A stretch of 64,000 nt of DNA from the NCBI RefSeq assembly GCF_000002425.4, contig NC_037264.1, positions 12,353,941 through 12,417,940 of the forward strand, given 5' to 3'. The stretch's first letter is position 1, and each line of letters begins with the position of its first letter. Positions 1 through 12,579 of this stretch are shown here, piece after piece. A model generated the notes under the pieces. The model saw only the letters and a program-made list of their open reading frames with translations, did no database searches and was not told where the DNA came from. This DNA is from Physcomitrium patens. Taxonomy: Eukaryota > Streptophyta > Bryopsida > Funariales > Funariaceae. Made by a program: the position numbers and the translations under genes.

Positions 1-2
1 CC

Positions 3-419
3 AGGCGTGCCACGTCACGGATATCCAGCTCAGCTATTTCTGTCCAATCAGATGTTGATGCCTGGCAAAGTTTCGAAGCTACGGAAAAGGAAAGAAAAAA
101 ATTGACACCTGGACCGCCTGGAAGAACGTTCCCACGCGAAACGGCCCTTGATAGCCAAGTGGCTGTGAAGCCTTTGGACTGGTTCATACTCTTGTTCCCT
201 CTTTGGGGAACGTGGGGAATTTTGCGAACCAAAGGGTGGGGAAATCCAAACTGCGGATTGGGAACGTGTTCCCCGTTTTCGTTCCATTCTTCGGTCAACT
301 TTTGGGGGGTCCCAATGTACTTCAAATTTGTTTATTATTGTCTTGTAACCTACACATTACTGTATGTTTCCACAAACTTTGTAAACAATGAAATGAGTAT
401 ATATATATATATATATTAG
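3..419 (+). CDS. Possible 3' exon of a gene cut by the window edge
   Basis: One frame is open from the window edge at position 3 to a stop at 417-419. The first 100 or so codons have balanced base composition and a charged, Pro/Gly-containing sequence (for example TPGPPGRTFPRETALDS near 112-162). The last part is low-complexity and runs into a TA microsatellite, so if this is coding the true exon probably ends earlier at a splice site. I do not recognise the protein. It could equally be a chance open frame in gene-flanking DNA. Confidence 0.2.
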   Translation, partial: RRATSRISSSAISVQSDVDAWQSFEATEKERKKLTPGPPGRTFPRETALDSQVAVKPLDWFILLFPLWGTWGILRTKGWGNPNCGLGTCSPFSFHSSVNFWGVPMYFKFVYYCLVTYTLLYVSTNFVNNEMSIYIYIY

Positions 420-1143
420 TGTTTTAAAAAATGTACAACGAAATTCCATCTTCTTGAGAGTGAATTTGAAATGAAAAGCATGAAACTTATGCAAGGAGAT
501 CATAGGTTTTGAATCATTTGTGAGTTAGAATCGTTATTTGGTAAATTGTAGATGAGTTTCGTTGTCATTTTTTTTGTAAAAAATACTTTTTTGTTTTTTG
601 TTTTGTTTTTTTTTTCCTGATATAATATCATTGAGTCTTGTTTGATATATTCAATGATACACTATCAACTTTGGTCAATCTTTTTGAATATTCAACAATA
701 CAAAAAAGATTGACAGTGGATCTTGAACCCTACTGTTAGAAGGAAAAAAAAAAAAAAAAAAAAAGAAAAAAGAGGGGGGGGGGTAAACATATTATAATTT
801 ATATGCTGCCACTTAAGAGGAACATGACATACTAGTGATGTGCTTGAATCATGATGATATGATAATTGGATGCATAAGAAACCCAATTAGAGGTAAAGAA
901 TTTTATGGACCCTGTTTTCTAAGGAACATTTAAAAGAATACAAGAAAAATCACTTTTTAAGAAAATAATTGAAATGAACCCAATTAGCGGGGAAGTGTGA
1001 GTGGAATTTACCTAAAACTGCTCTTGAATGTGTTTAAAGCATGTTTCAAGTGCACCAACATGTTTTTACAACTAAATTCTCAGAAAAAATTTAACATAGA
1101 AGAAAGACTGATCATACAGAGTCACCATACAGAGTCACCAAGC

Positions 1144-1177
<34 letters not shown>

Positions 1178-1309
1178 CTAGAGGTGTTGTTTGTGTTAAT
1201 ATTAATAGTTTGTTCCTCACAAGCATTTGCTGATTGATGGCAAGTATTATGTTAGGCTATTAATAATTAAAACCTTGAACATGTAGTTAAACATAGCTTG
1301 TTTAAGAAT

Positions 1310-1345
<36 letters not shown>

Positions 1346-2704
1346 TACTGTAGCCCTAATTTAATTAATAAAAAATACCATAAATTCTTAATAATATCAT
1401 GTTTCATTGACTTGTTGTACTGGATTTGTTAAAAACATTTGACATATCAAACTGGATTTTTTTTTGAAGATTTCAATTCTTTTTAAAGTGATTTCATTAT
1501 TTCAAGTCAACAGAACGACTCATCTACTAATATTTCAAAATAATCTTCAGTATGATTATGATGAGCAACACCAAAACTGTGAAAGAAGATCAATTGTCCA
1601 ATGTAAGATCAAAACTGATTTTGATATTGAATAAAAACAAATGCATAGGGTAATCATGGTTATTTCATATGAAAATTATGTAATGAAATAATGAAGTGAT
1701 TTTTTAAAAAAATACTATATCAAAATCTAAAAAATAAAACAAACAACTCATAAATATCTCACAGATATCTTATAGAATCAATTTTAATATTTCACTCTTG
1801 TCAATATTTTCCCAAATCATGCTTCAATAATTTTGTTGTGAAAATCTAACATAATTATACTTTTTACTTTGTTTATTTAAAAAGGAAAACGTGAATTCGG
1901 CATAGACAAAATTTTGACTATGATTTTCATCAGGTTCACTCTTATTGGAAGTCAACCCTCTACAAAAAAAAACAAAAAAAAAACAAAAAAAAACAAAACA
2001 AAAAAAGAAGAAGATAAAGTAAATAATAGGAAATAAAAAGTAAAAAAGCAAAAGTATAATTTCTTTTTGGTAAGACCCCATATTATTATTGGAAAACAGT
2101 CCATGAACACCTTCTCCTTTCAAATCCATTCCAAGTCACACAAACTGCAAGGGCTCTGCTGACTTTTGCTTTTTCAGTCTTACTGCCTTTCCTAGAACTT
2201 GTGTTGAGGTTTAGACGTCTAAGGTTATTGTTCTTTTCATCACCTTTTTTATTCTTATTTTAACAATTTGTTTATAAATAGATATATGCATATATATATA
2301 TATATATTCAATAAGAAGATGAGCTTGAAAATGATATGCATGTTTGAAGAATGGGTTTAAGAATGTGCAATGGAATGGCTCAAAAAAGTTAAGATAGTAA
2401 GTCACTTTTTATGATTCATTAACAAAAGAAAAAGACGATGTTATAGCTACCCACTTTGTACATACATGAACTTTTCTAGTACTTTTATGAGTACAAAAAC
2501 ATTTTTTTAGGCATATCTACCTTTTAATTTAACCCATTTAAAGGTTTTAAAATTATTTTTTAATTATGCATAGAATAACAAAGAGGAATTAAAGTAATGA
2601 TGAAGTTTCATAATTTTTATATACACTTTTTAGATAATATTTACAAATTTTGATTCTTTTCATTAAAAAATTCTATACATAACATAGTTTTGAGTTTTGA
2701 TTTC

Positions 2705-2728
<24 letters not shown>
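2705..2728. repeat. (AT)n microsatellite
   Basis: Uninterrupted AT dinucleotide tract of about 12 units, followed by a short ACAC tract. Confidence 0.95.
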
Positions 2729-2735
<7 letters not shown>

Positions 2736-2894
2736 CACATACATTATGCTTTATTTTAATGTTACCTTGTGAAGGATAATCACGCACAATTTTATTTGCA
2801 AATAGGGTAGCTTCATTTATCCGACACAGTTTTATTTTACAATCCAACATTTGCCCCTCGATTACACATTCAAATAATATTTATGTCATTATTA

Positions 2895-2899
<5 letters not shown>

Positions 2900-2927
<28 letters not shown>
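2900..2927. repeat. (AT)n microsatellite
   Basis: Uninterrupted AT dinucleotide tract of about 14 units. Confidence 0.95.
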
Positions 2928-2931
<4 letters not shown>

Positions 2932-3230
2932 CTTTGATTTGCTTCAACTTTGTAAAATTCATTCAATCATACATAAACCATTCAACAACAAAAAGAGAAC
3001 AAAAAAGAAAAAAGGAGCAAAAAAATAGACACAATCAACAGAATGTGTTTAATGCTCATTATGTACCGAACTGTAGCTCGCATCTAAAAGTTTGAGAAGC
3101 TCGTCAAAGTCAAATATATATTCACACACACACATACCCCCACACCCCAAATATTATATTAAGAGAACATACACACAATCCAAGGAAACACTATATTAAG
3201 GACTATATAAAAACATACAGGCCGTTCAGC

Positions 3231-4390
3231 CTCTTATAATCCGACGGATCGAATCTGGATCACGACGGATCGCTATTGAAGAAGAGGAAGGGCGGGGGCG
3301 GGGGCTGGTGAGCGAGTGCAATAACGGTAGCGGCCGCGCGGGACACGATCGACGTCCATCGCCCCCCCCTCCACGACTTCGACGACTTGATAATGGATCG
3401 TTCGTTCATCCCCGTCGTCGTTGTCGTAGTGTTCGTCGTGTTTGATTTGTTTGTCTGCGGAGTTACGTCGTGGATGCGTGTGCAGCATGAAGGTCCCACT
3501 GCGATGCGAGCGAAGTACTGCAGGGAGGGAGGGAGGCAGATTTAAGGAGAGAATTGGGTCAGTGCCCTTTGTTGGCCGGATTTTAGTGGGATGGGCGCTC
3601 ATCTGGAGATAGAAAAAGTGCGACGGGGGCCGAAGTGGGGCCGTATACGGTCAACTGTGGACAGAGCAGAGAGCGAGAGAGCGAGCTTGAGAGCCGGTGA
3701 AGGAGAAAAGTAAGACGACGACTCAGGGAGGGAGGGTGCGCATGTAGTAGAGAGGAAGGAAGAAGGAAGAAGAAGGGGGAGATGTTTGATTGTGTACTTG
3801 GTTGGGTGGGACTAAGTTTGAGGTTGAGGTTGCTTTCATGAGTGTGTGTGCCGTCGTAGAGAGTCGCAATTGGGTGCTTGATCATCGGGGGGAGGACGAC
3901 GACGACAAGAGGATTGATTCGTGGGACCGATTTTGAACCATGTTGCGGAGACATTGTGGGTCGGACTTGTGTTGGGGTGGTATCGGTTTCTGTGCCGCGG
4001 ACCTACGAGGTTGTGTTGCTATGGGTGTGTTTGTTAGCAACCCATGCGTTGAAGGAGGTCCGCATTGAAGGCCCCGTTTGTTGGGTGGAGCTTGGTGAGT
4101 TTCTTGTGCAGGCTGGAGTGCGCAATTGGCCTGTGACTTGTAGGAGAACAGTGCTGCTTCGTTTGGGGTCTCGCATTTGAGAGTTGGTGAAGAGGGCGAT
4201 TGGATTGTGGAGTTTGGTTGGAGGTTATGGTTCAACTCCTTCGGCATCTCGCGGCGGGCGGGTGCTGGAGCACCCGATGTACCCTGCATGATACTTTACT
4301 GATCATTGCTGGGAGGCGACCTTTGTAGTTAGTTTTGGTGCATTTGGACCCACCCGACGTACGTTTGCGAACCCACCTTTACACACTTGT
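3231..4390 (+). promoter_or_regulatory. GC-rich promoter/5' leader region of the WH1-CRIB gene
   Basis: Base composition changes sharply at about 3230 from AT-rich DNA to GC- and CpG-rich sequence with polypurine stretches such as 3526-3560 and 3700-3790. Similar GC-rich leaders lie in front of the SpoU gene in this window, so this is probably the promoter and long 5' leader (possibly with a leader intron) of the plus-strand gene that follows. The minus-strand open frames here look like products of the GC skew. No core promoter element is assigned. Confidence 0.45.
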
Positions 4391-4433
4391 ATGTCTTCTT
4401 GTTCGTTCGAAGGCTTCCAGGGGTTACTTACAC
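4391..4433 (+). CDS. Candidate first coding exon of the WH1-CRIB gene
   Basis: An ATG at 4391 opens a 43-nt frame ending at a GTAAT donor. Its leftover single base completes the first codon of the exon at 5070 and keeps the frame open. The support is only phase compatibility, a donor site and position just after the GC-rich leader, so another start is quite possible. Confidence 0.25.
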
Positions 4434-5069
4434 GTAATTTTCCTTCACGATGCGAAGACTTTGCCGAATTGTTTCGGTTGTACCAACAGATCTGTGGAGA
4501 CAGACGACTTTGTTCTAGTAGAGTGATGATACTTGGAACATATTTCGCACTGTGGCAGCGTTCGTCGTGTCTTTCTTCGAAGTCCTTGCATGCATCCCAA
4601 ATTGTTTAATTTTGTTGCCTAATTGCACCAATCTTTTCTTGCTCTTGGTAGTGAAAAGGTCCCTTGCTGTCTTCATGATCGCCTCACAGTGGTCAACGTA
4701 TCCAATCGTAGCAAGTGTTGGAATTAAGTGAACAGTGTACTTGTAGTTGTTTAAACTGTGCTGTCCGATTTAATTCTGACATTAGGTTGACATTTGTTCC
4801 TACCCCTCTCTACCTGATTCCTAGTTATAAATTTTTGTGCCCTTTCAAGTAGCACCTTTCTCATTTTTAGAATTTGAATCGTCACTAAACATTCGTTCCA
4901 CTTGATGGGTACTGATAGAGATGTTTTATGATCTCTCTTTCTTTCTCCTTTTTTTCATTTGGATTGTTATTATACTTTTATTTTTAAATAATCTTGTTTG
5001 GTGCTAAGGAAATACTGTCGTAGTCGTTTGAATCTTCCTCGCAGTGTTGTGTGCAGTTCCTCTGAACAG

Positions 5070-8000
5070 ATGTTAGACGCTCTGTTATTGATGCTTGGAG
5101 ACGGAAATCTCTGAATGGGAAGATACCATGGAATGAACTGGCGCATGAAGTTAATTTGAAGCATCGTGTATTATCGAAGTATCTGAAAAATGGACTTTTT
5201 AGGATGGTCGTCAAATTATGTGGTACAAACCCTACTCCGTTTACTACTGGATTCTTCTGATTTCGTAAATATGTACTAGGGTGTCGGAAAGGCATGATTC
5301 AGCTCTTCGATGTGATTTTGGTATAGTTAGGAGTAAGTTTTGTTCAATTAATCTTTCCAGTTCTGACTGAAAGGGATTTGCAGAATTGCGTATTTAAAAA
5401 AAATAAAAAACAAGAAAAGAAAAGAAAAGAAAAGAAAAGAAGGAAAAAAAACAATGAGATGTCGGGAGGTGCTCCTTGAGTGGGAAATTTATGCAATCGA
5501 TTCGTAATTTATAAGGTTTTGTGGAAGTCGCTCGGGCATTTATAAATATGTTGATTCAAATAAACTCTGCAGTCTGTGATCTACTTCACAGCCTTTCTCG
5601 TATTAGAGTTCTGGGATCGCTGCTATGAGATGTGAAATTGAGTACGCACTGGTTTTGTAATCAATTACACACATCCATTGCAGGCAAGATGTGCCGTCTC
5701 AGTCTTCGAGGCAGCAGGAGGAAGCCTCGGATGGCATGATAGCGGCACTATTGGCGAGCTTCACATGCGTCCTCTAGGAGATGGGATGATAAATTTTCAG
5801 CTCCATGATTTGCTGGTCTGTTTACTTAATCCTTTCACCGAATTTTTTCATTCTTGCATGTCCGAAGTTTTACTCAGTTGGAATAACATTGAAATCAAGG
5901 GTGAAATCTTTCTCGAAGTGATTTTGTAATCTTAGGCGTGAGATGTCATTGAATTTCGAATTTAGTTTGTATCTGGAAATCGTTCAAGGCGCTAATGATT
6001 ATTGATGGTCATTGCACAGGACGGTCAGAAGTTGTTCGAGTACACAATGCGAAAGCCACAATCTTTTACATCCCCGGTGGATCGATTCTTTGTCATTAGT
6101 TTAGAGGTACTGTTTTTTCTCTCCTTATAACTGAGTAATATCAATTTTAGCCTAAGAACTAAAGTCATAATGTACAACTTAAAAATCGTGGACAACCGTC
6201 ATAATTTAATTTTCCGAAAACGTATGTAGTGGACATACAGAACTGATCTCTTTGCTGCTCTCATATCTGAAGTCATCGAACGGGATAAGGAATCTTCCTT
6301 TTTGCATTTCTTACTAAAATGCTGGACCGTGTTGTGCACAGAATGGCAGCTTTCGAGGATTCGGGTTTGCTTATTCGTCGGCAGCAATTGAGATGAAGGA
6401 CAGGGTTATCAAAGCAGTTCAACCTTACAGTATAGGAACAACTCCAATTCCCATCGTCGATGAACTTCCAACTGAGAGTTCGGGGAAGAACTCTGTTGTT
6501 TCTTATCGCAGTGTGCCAAGGCGCTCCACCTCAAGTAGGCCGTTCAACAATGCAGGTAATGAAATCGATGCAGAAGAAGGGACAGTTTAATGAGGCATTT
6601 AATGAGTACAATCAATTATGAACCACAGTAGCTGCTTCATCACCTTGAGACGATAAACGTGGTCATGAATGTGCCTGAGCTAAGCGACACTGGCCCATGT
6701 AATGTTCTATACTAGCCAATGTTTCGGAATTTAGACTTTCGAGAAAAAACAATGATTTGTTTTATAAATACTTTTTTACCTAAAATCATATGATATGCTC
6801 GGAACATAACAGATTGGATGATTTACAATGTTTAATTGATAATCATAAAAGGATGTTTTTATTGTTTGGTATCTGTTCTAGTTGAAATTTTATTTTGGCC
6901 TGTGAAAGTTGATATCCTACTCTACTAGTAGATGACATTATTTTTCGCCAGATTGTAATTTGTATTGCTAAGAGCGTTCACTCCAATTTTTAAGCGTTGT
7001 GATGATGCTAACATACTTCTCATTATCATTGAACCATTTTCAGAGAGGACTACTCCGCAAACAAGAGACACGCTTCATTCACAACTTCTTGAATCGTCAT
7101 CATTTTCTGGGAAACCCAAGAAGAGGAGGTCCTGGAAAGTGGGGAAAGCTGTGACCGCATTGTCTCATCTTTTTGGTGAGCATACCTCCTAAGGCATTAT
7201 TAAGCACTCGTGCCTTGCTGCGTTGTTCATGTTCTGTATTGAGCCCGTCTGATCATCATCTTACTGGCAGTCTGGAGAAACAATGAACTGGACATTGGCT
7301 ATCCAACGGACGTAAAACATGTTGCGCATATTGGCTGGGATGTCCCTTCGATAAATGGACCAGGATGGGTACATATCTTCTTACTTACGAAATCATTCCT
7401 TGTGTATATCTCAGTAGGAATCCAAATAGCTCCGAGTGACAGGTGAGAAGTATCAACCAACAGATGTGAATTGAGAAATAAATAACAAACTGTCTTCAAC
7501 TGCGCCGCATACATCCAGCCCCTGATTTTTAAAAGCACTCGACAGTGGTTGTATTATTTGAGCCCGTTAAGTCTCATGTATGACGATACGCTTTATTACA
7601 AGATATATTCTTCAGCATTAATTGGCTTGTGAGAAAACGGTGTACTCATTAAGGTTATGGTATCCTTCTGGTTTTAATAATCCAATGATTCCTACGGGAG
7701 TTGTTGGCATCCAATTTACGATTTTTTCGGTTTCAAAACTCTTAATTTTATAGATCGCGAGCACTAAGCTTTCTGGCACGGTTTGCAGATGGACGAATTA
7801 AGACCAGGTCCAGATTATTCATCCGGACCACTTTCAGAGTTCGGACAACCTCTTGGTCCAGAGTGGTATCATGATGCAGCGTCTGCTTCTAAGTGGATCT
7901 CATCTTTTGGTAAAATATCTGCTGATCCTCTTCCTCATGCATTCATGGTTTGCTGGATATCATGGCAGTGTGACGCTTTAACAACACACGATTTAGTCCC

Positions 8001-8290
8001 GACGTTGGTTTTCTTCCTCATAGACGATGTGTACATTTCTTCTGACAAGGGTGGCGGTACTGATGTAGACAATCCAGCTGTGCTACCACTTGGTAAAACC
8101 AATGAACGTCATGCCAAAGCACACCAACAACTGTCCTTTGGAATGTGCAGGAAACAGATCAGGAATACCTCCTCTTCCTCCTAAACAATACTTAGATGCA
8201 CTTGAAGCAAATTCGAAATCAAGAAAGTTCAAAGAATCAAACCTGCGACAGAGAACGAAATCTGCTGCTCGACGACAACGGCAACGGTAA
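5070..8290 (+). CDS. WASP-like WH1-basic-CRIB (Rop-interactive) protein, multi-exon
   Basis: Exons inferred from GT-AG sites and frame are 5070-5206, 5684-5815, 6020-6106, 6342-6555, 7044-7175, 7271-7368, 7789-7909, 8024-8092 and 8151-8290 (stop TAA). Those from 5684 onward total 993 nt, or 330 residues. Exons two to four read as a WH1/EVH1-like fold (CAVSVFEAAGGSLGWH, then VDRFFVISLENGSFRGFGFAY and a final helix). A basic stretch, GKPKKRRSWKVGKAV, follows. The CRIB motif IGYPTDVKHVAHIGWD at 7290-7340 is typical of plant RIC proteins, which bind active Rop GTPase at the plasma membrane. The tail has PPLPP and ends in an Arg-rich run. Exon 5070-5206 aligns in style with the N-terminal helix of WASP WH1 domains. 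No WH2/VCA (Arp2/3-activating) segment is visible. A start exon is not certain: 4391-4433 (MSSCSFEGFQGLL) joins in phase but is speculative. The CRIB call is strong; WH1 is by pattern only. Confidence 0.75.
5409..5444 (+). repeat. (AAAAG)n microsatellite in intron
   Basis: Five or so AAAAG units within the intron between the exons at 5070-5206 and 5684-5815. Confidence 0.8.
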
Positions 8291-9155
8291 CGGTAACACC
8301 CAGCTTCTCACCAGCGCCATCTTGCAAAGCCTTGAATTTCTGTAGAAGCTTTGTGCACACAGCGACCATCAGGAGCACTACTACAGTTGTAAAGCAGGTT
8401 GCAAACATTCATGGGTTCATCTCCATGTTTGTTTTCTTCTGGAGGTTGTATCTTAAACTGATGTTTCAGACCTACAGATTTTGAGTTGCAGCCTCTGATG
8501 CGACGATGAGAGTTTGATTAGGTTTGGTAGCACCTTGTAATAAGACCTTGTATATATGTAGGATAACTGTTATATATCCCTTCTTCTACTCCTTTCAAAT
8601 ATCAACTTAGTTTCAAAAGAAGAATTCTCAATTAATACATTTGACAGCCATGACTGCTGTGAGTGTGTGATGCCTTCATGCCCATTCACGGTGATAATTT
8701 CACTTTATTTTATTTTATTTTTTAAAATTATATATATTACTTGAAGGATCACTTTTGTCTTGCAGGAGTCGTTGAATTGTTCCAATATGGTAACAGGATC
8801 TTTAGCTATTGGTGTTCTATATTTAGCATTAAAAGTGAGAGCTCAATATTTTCAATAATATTCTAGTATATTTGTTGTTAATATTTTTTTGGATTAAACA
8901 TGAAAATGTTCTTCGGGTTCATTGGTTATTATGATTGTGATTATTATTTATTTGTAATGGCTTAGAGTAAAAAGTTCTAAACCTTCTATCAATTATTATT
9001 TAATTTGATTGCTGAAAATGTATTCTAAATGGTAATTTCATGGATTGTACACCTTCAACTTTTGTCCTCAGTTGTTTGTGATAATATTGATTAATTTAAT
9101 GAAATAATGAATTTTTCCTTCCATCCAATCATAAGGTAATAGTACACATTTTTAC

Positions 9156-9187
<32 letters not shown>

Positions 9188-10500
9188 GTTAACCCTGATA
9201 CATTTAGATGCTTTGAATCTTTTTATTTGTTGTAATTACATTCTGATGAAGAGACCAAAATAATATTGTTTATTCTTTGTTCTAAAATACACTTCAAAGT
9301 TCATGCCTATTGACTACATAGATGTATATATACACACAGATACATACATGACACAATACATTCCTCTACTTGTGTATTTTTAATCATAAATTCTTATTGC
9401 TCTCCAAAGAATATTTTTATTTATTAACTTTTTTCAATCCTTCAGAGAATTTATCATTTGAGAAATTATGCAACATTCTTAGAAATTTGGACTTTTAATT
9501 TAATAAATGCACCATATATATATATATATACATTCACCCATCTTTAGTGCAATATTTAGTTTGACATAGAAAAAAAATCAATCTTGGACCTTAGATGATC
9601 AATTATTTATTCTTTTGATGAGTTAAATCATTTAGGGTGTTTTTGATATCTTAATGTATATTTTTGACAAAAAAATTGCTTGAAATTTGTTTTGCAACCA
9701 ATTCTTACTTATCTAATTATTATTAATTTTTTCCATAAGCATTTTCTAATAATAAGAATTACAATAGTGAAAGTTGGTTAAAATGGAAGCAAAAAAACAC
9801 ATTCAAAAAAAAGATATAATAATGGCCAAATTGTCAATGAATGTATCCACCAATAAAATACATTGAATGATTTGGCACTATTTTTCTATTATAAAAATGA
9901 CTCACAATGACTAATTGTTAGTTTTTTTATAAGATCTACCTAAAGATCTTTATTACAATGCTAGGCATGAATATTTGTCTATCACTACCATATACATTGT
10001 TATTTGTAAAATAGTGAAAAAGATGTGGATGTCTCCATGTGATGGTTTGGTTAAGTGATCTTGAGTATTAGTTACAATCTAAAAAGATATAGATTTTAAT
10101 TCCATGGTCGTTACAAGGACTATTATAATACTATACATTAAATATTTTTTTCTTCATTTCATTAGATATGAAAAAAAATAAAAATAAATACTTGTCATGA
10201 ATTTGTGAATTTTTAATTCTCCTATATACTAAATCTTAAAATACACCACAAACCAAAACTTCAAAATTTCTAAAATTTTATTTTATATAAATTTTAATTT
10301 TTTATATTATATTTTATTATTATAATTATTCATGTGTTTTTTTAAAGTTGTTTATATGATTTTATTTCACAGAAGGGGATAATTTATTTTCATTTTATTC
10401 AATGTTAATAAAATATTTTTATATCATCAATAATTAATTAATTAATTATCATTTATTATTATTATATCATACATCATTATTATGCATCAATAAATTATTT
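8291..10500. other. 3' flank of the WH1-CRIB gene and AT-rich intergenic DNA
   Basis: The first 300 or so bases (to about 8640) keep gene-like composition and are probably the 3' UTR. After that the DNA is AT-rich with an A-run at 9158-9184 and a TA tract near 9517-9530. No gene or recognisable mobile element was found. Confidence 0.7.
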
Positions 10501-11848
10501 TAACATTTCACTCCCAAAACCAAAGCGAGAATTTCCCAATACTCGTTAAGCCCAATTCTGTAAAGGATCCACGTCAAGACGAGAAGCTGACGGACGACCT
10601 CGACGACGATGCCTCTCGTTCGTCATGAGCAACGAACTAACGATGTTCGTTGACGATGTTGTTCGTTCGCTAGTTCGTTCCCTCGTTCGTTCGTCGGTGC
10701 CTCAACTGTTTCGTTCGCTGCGCTGGCTTTGATGAGCCGGAGTTTGTTATCAGCTTTGAATGTCTCGGGGAATGTCGAGGAAGGGATGGTCTCGCTTGAA
10801 TCAATGCCGCACCGAGCCACTCACCCACTCAATGCCTGCCCGCTTGAGGAGCATTTTTAACCCGAAGCATGGAATTCATTCGCTGTGTCTGTGTGTGTCG
10901 ATAAGGAATCGTTTATTGAGTTGTATGAGACGGACGGTATTATCTCGCTTTTTGTGCATTGCGAGATTATTGTTTAGTCCTCATTGAAGTCGTTTCACCT
11001 TTGTAGCCGAACGGTGCCGCATCTTCGGGATGAAGGCGTCGTGCAAATGGATTTCTTAATATTTTATATCGGTCTTCTGTTCTGACGCCTTTTTCTTCTC
11101 TACCGGCGACTGCTTCAGGGTCAAGTGGTCGTGAATTACTATCGAAATTTTGGCTGAACATCTCAAAATAGTTTCAGGTTTGACCTCAATTGTGCCATAT
11201 ATTCGGTGATGTGAATGTCTCCGTGCAATTGAACGTGAGAATCTCCAAAGAGATTCGTTTTAAAAATCTTGTTTCCGAATTGTGGGAATAATTAGTGTAA
11301 AGCGGACACAACAAAACCTTCAAGGATTTTTTTACGTAACATACATGTATTCTTTCCTCGCAATTTTGTTCGTCTAATGGTTGACTATAATCACCACCTT
11401 CATTTGAAACTTGTGGAAATCAAGGTATATTTCCTGTTTAAGTTGTACAGTTGTTACTTTAACGATTGGTCTACTTTTTTACGTCTGCAACCATGTTGCA
11501 ATCAAGTATGACGTCAATACTTTGTTGTTCTTTGGTATTGTATCGTGAAATGGTGGTGACTGGTTGTTGGTGTGTCCAGGGTTGTATGTTTAAGTTTGAA
11601 ATAATGTCTAGTTGCAAGGTCTCTTATTACAGGAGGTGGTACTGTCGGTCTGTTGGTCAACTTCACTCAGTGTGCTCAAACTTTTTTGTAAATTTAGACA
11701 CATAGGAATATACATAATGCATTGCTTTATTCTAAGGTTTGCAATGTTTTTGGGAAGACATGATTATATAAATATTTTTTAGTTGAATACGTTTAGACAA
11801 TTCTGGTTGGATTTTAAAATGCTATGTTTGTTTAAAGAAGTGGCAGTT

Positions 11849-11880
<32 letters not shown>

Positions 11881-12260
11881 CTCTCAAGTATTTGAAACCA
11901 TTTTCAAATCTCCTTCAATGTTGAACCAATCGTATCACACACAGAGTCTGTAAACTTTACAAATTATACATGCATGATAAAACAAAATAACAATCCTTAC
12001 AAATACACAAAAAAAAGTATTATAATTAAACAGATACCATTGTAACCAAGATGCATGTACTTGTGAGATAAGGTTCTTCGATGTCTACAAGCATGAGAAA
12101 GTGAATATCAAAATCTTACTAGTTTGATCGTAAAAGTAGGTGGTATAAAGAGAATCAATAAAATTAAGGCAAGTGTGAAATCAATTAGTTGATGAAATGG
12201 TTACGTAGTTGCATGATTCTTTCAAGAGATCCTAACAAACAAAAACACAACATTGCGAGG
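10501..12260. other. Unassigned GC-richer island (10.5-11.16 kb) and flanking DNA
   Basis: Between 10510 and 11160 the DNA is GC-richer, with repeated GTTCGTTC-type words at 10617-10700. Open frames exist on both strands (10760-10987 +, 10623-10820 -) but neither shows a known motif or convincing splice structure. It resembles the promoter or leader islands in front of the genes in this window, but no gene could be attached to it. The rest to 12260 is ordinary AT-rich DNA with a (TA)n tract at 11851-11879. Confidence 0.5.
11851..11879. repeat. (AT)n microsatellite
   Basis: Uninterrupted AT dinucleotide tract of about 14 units. Confidence 0.95.
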
Positions 12261-12264
12261 AAAA
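12261..12264 (-). terminator. Pol III T-run after tRNA-Gln
   Basis: First run of four T residues on the minus strand after the tRNA 3' end; a minimal Pol III termination signal. Confidence 0.5.
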
Positions 12265-12286
12265 CAACAATGCTGTCTCCCCGACA

Positions 12287-12357
12287 GGTCCCGGCGAGAT
12301 TTGAACTCGCGTTACTGGATTCAGAGTCCAATGTCCTGACCGCTAGACTACGGGACC
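12287..12357 (-). tRNA. tRNA-Gln (anticodon CUG)
   Basis: Read on the minus strand, the 71-nt sequence folds into a cloverleaf. It has a perfect 7-bp acceptor stem (GGTCCCG with CGGGACC), a D arm, an anticodon stem TTGGA/TCCAG around loop CTCTGAA, and a perfect 5-bp T stem GCGAG/CTCGC around TTCAAAT. Loop positions 34-36 read CTG, which decodes CAG glutamine codons. There is no intron. A TTTT run at 12261-12264 on the minus strand, about 23 bases past the 3' end, can serve as the Pol III terminator. The internal A and B boxes look normal, so the gene is probably functional. Confidence 0.95.
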
Positions 12358-12579
12358 GCGAACTTGTTCGACGCGAACCAAAGATAAATTTTAATCTGTA
12401 GTAGTTAAGACGCTTCGATAGTTGAAACCCAAGAAGTAGGGTTTTGCGTGCAGTTATTAAATGGGAACATCGTCAATCCGAACTTGCTGGCGCTTCCCAG
12501 TTGCCTTGTGCTTGACCACAGAATGCTGGCTGTGTGACATGACTTTTACGTTTTTTTTTTTTTTTTTTTTTTTTTTTCA

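Larger units (their letters stand above)
420..3230. other. AT-rich intergenic DNA with TA microsatellites
   Basis: No gene is recognisable here. The stretch is AT-rich with homopolymer runs (A-run about 743-764, G-run about 774-783) and (TA)n tracts near 1158-1178, 1312-1335, 2287-2307, 2705-2728 and 2900-2927, several next to CA/TG dinucleotide runs. The short open frames are low-complexity and have no homology signal. Confidence 0.8.

Noticed and set aside
3273..4289. Several minus-strand frames of 79-135 codons
   Set aside because: Composition-driven frames in the polypurine-rich leader before the WH1-CRIB gene; no conserved motif.
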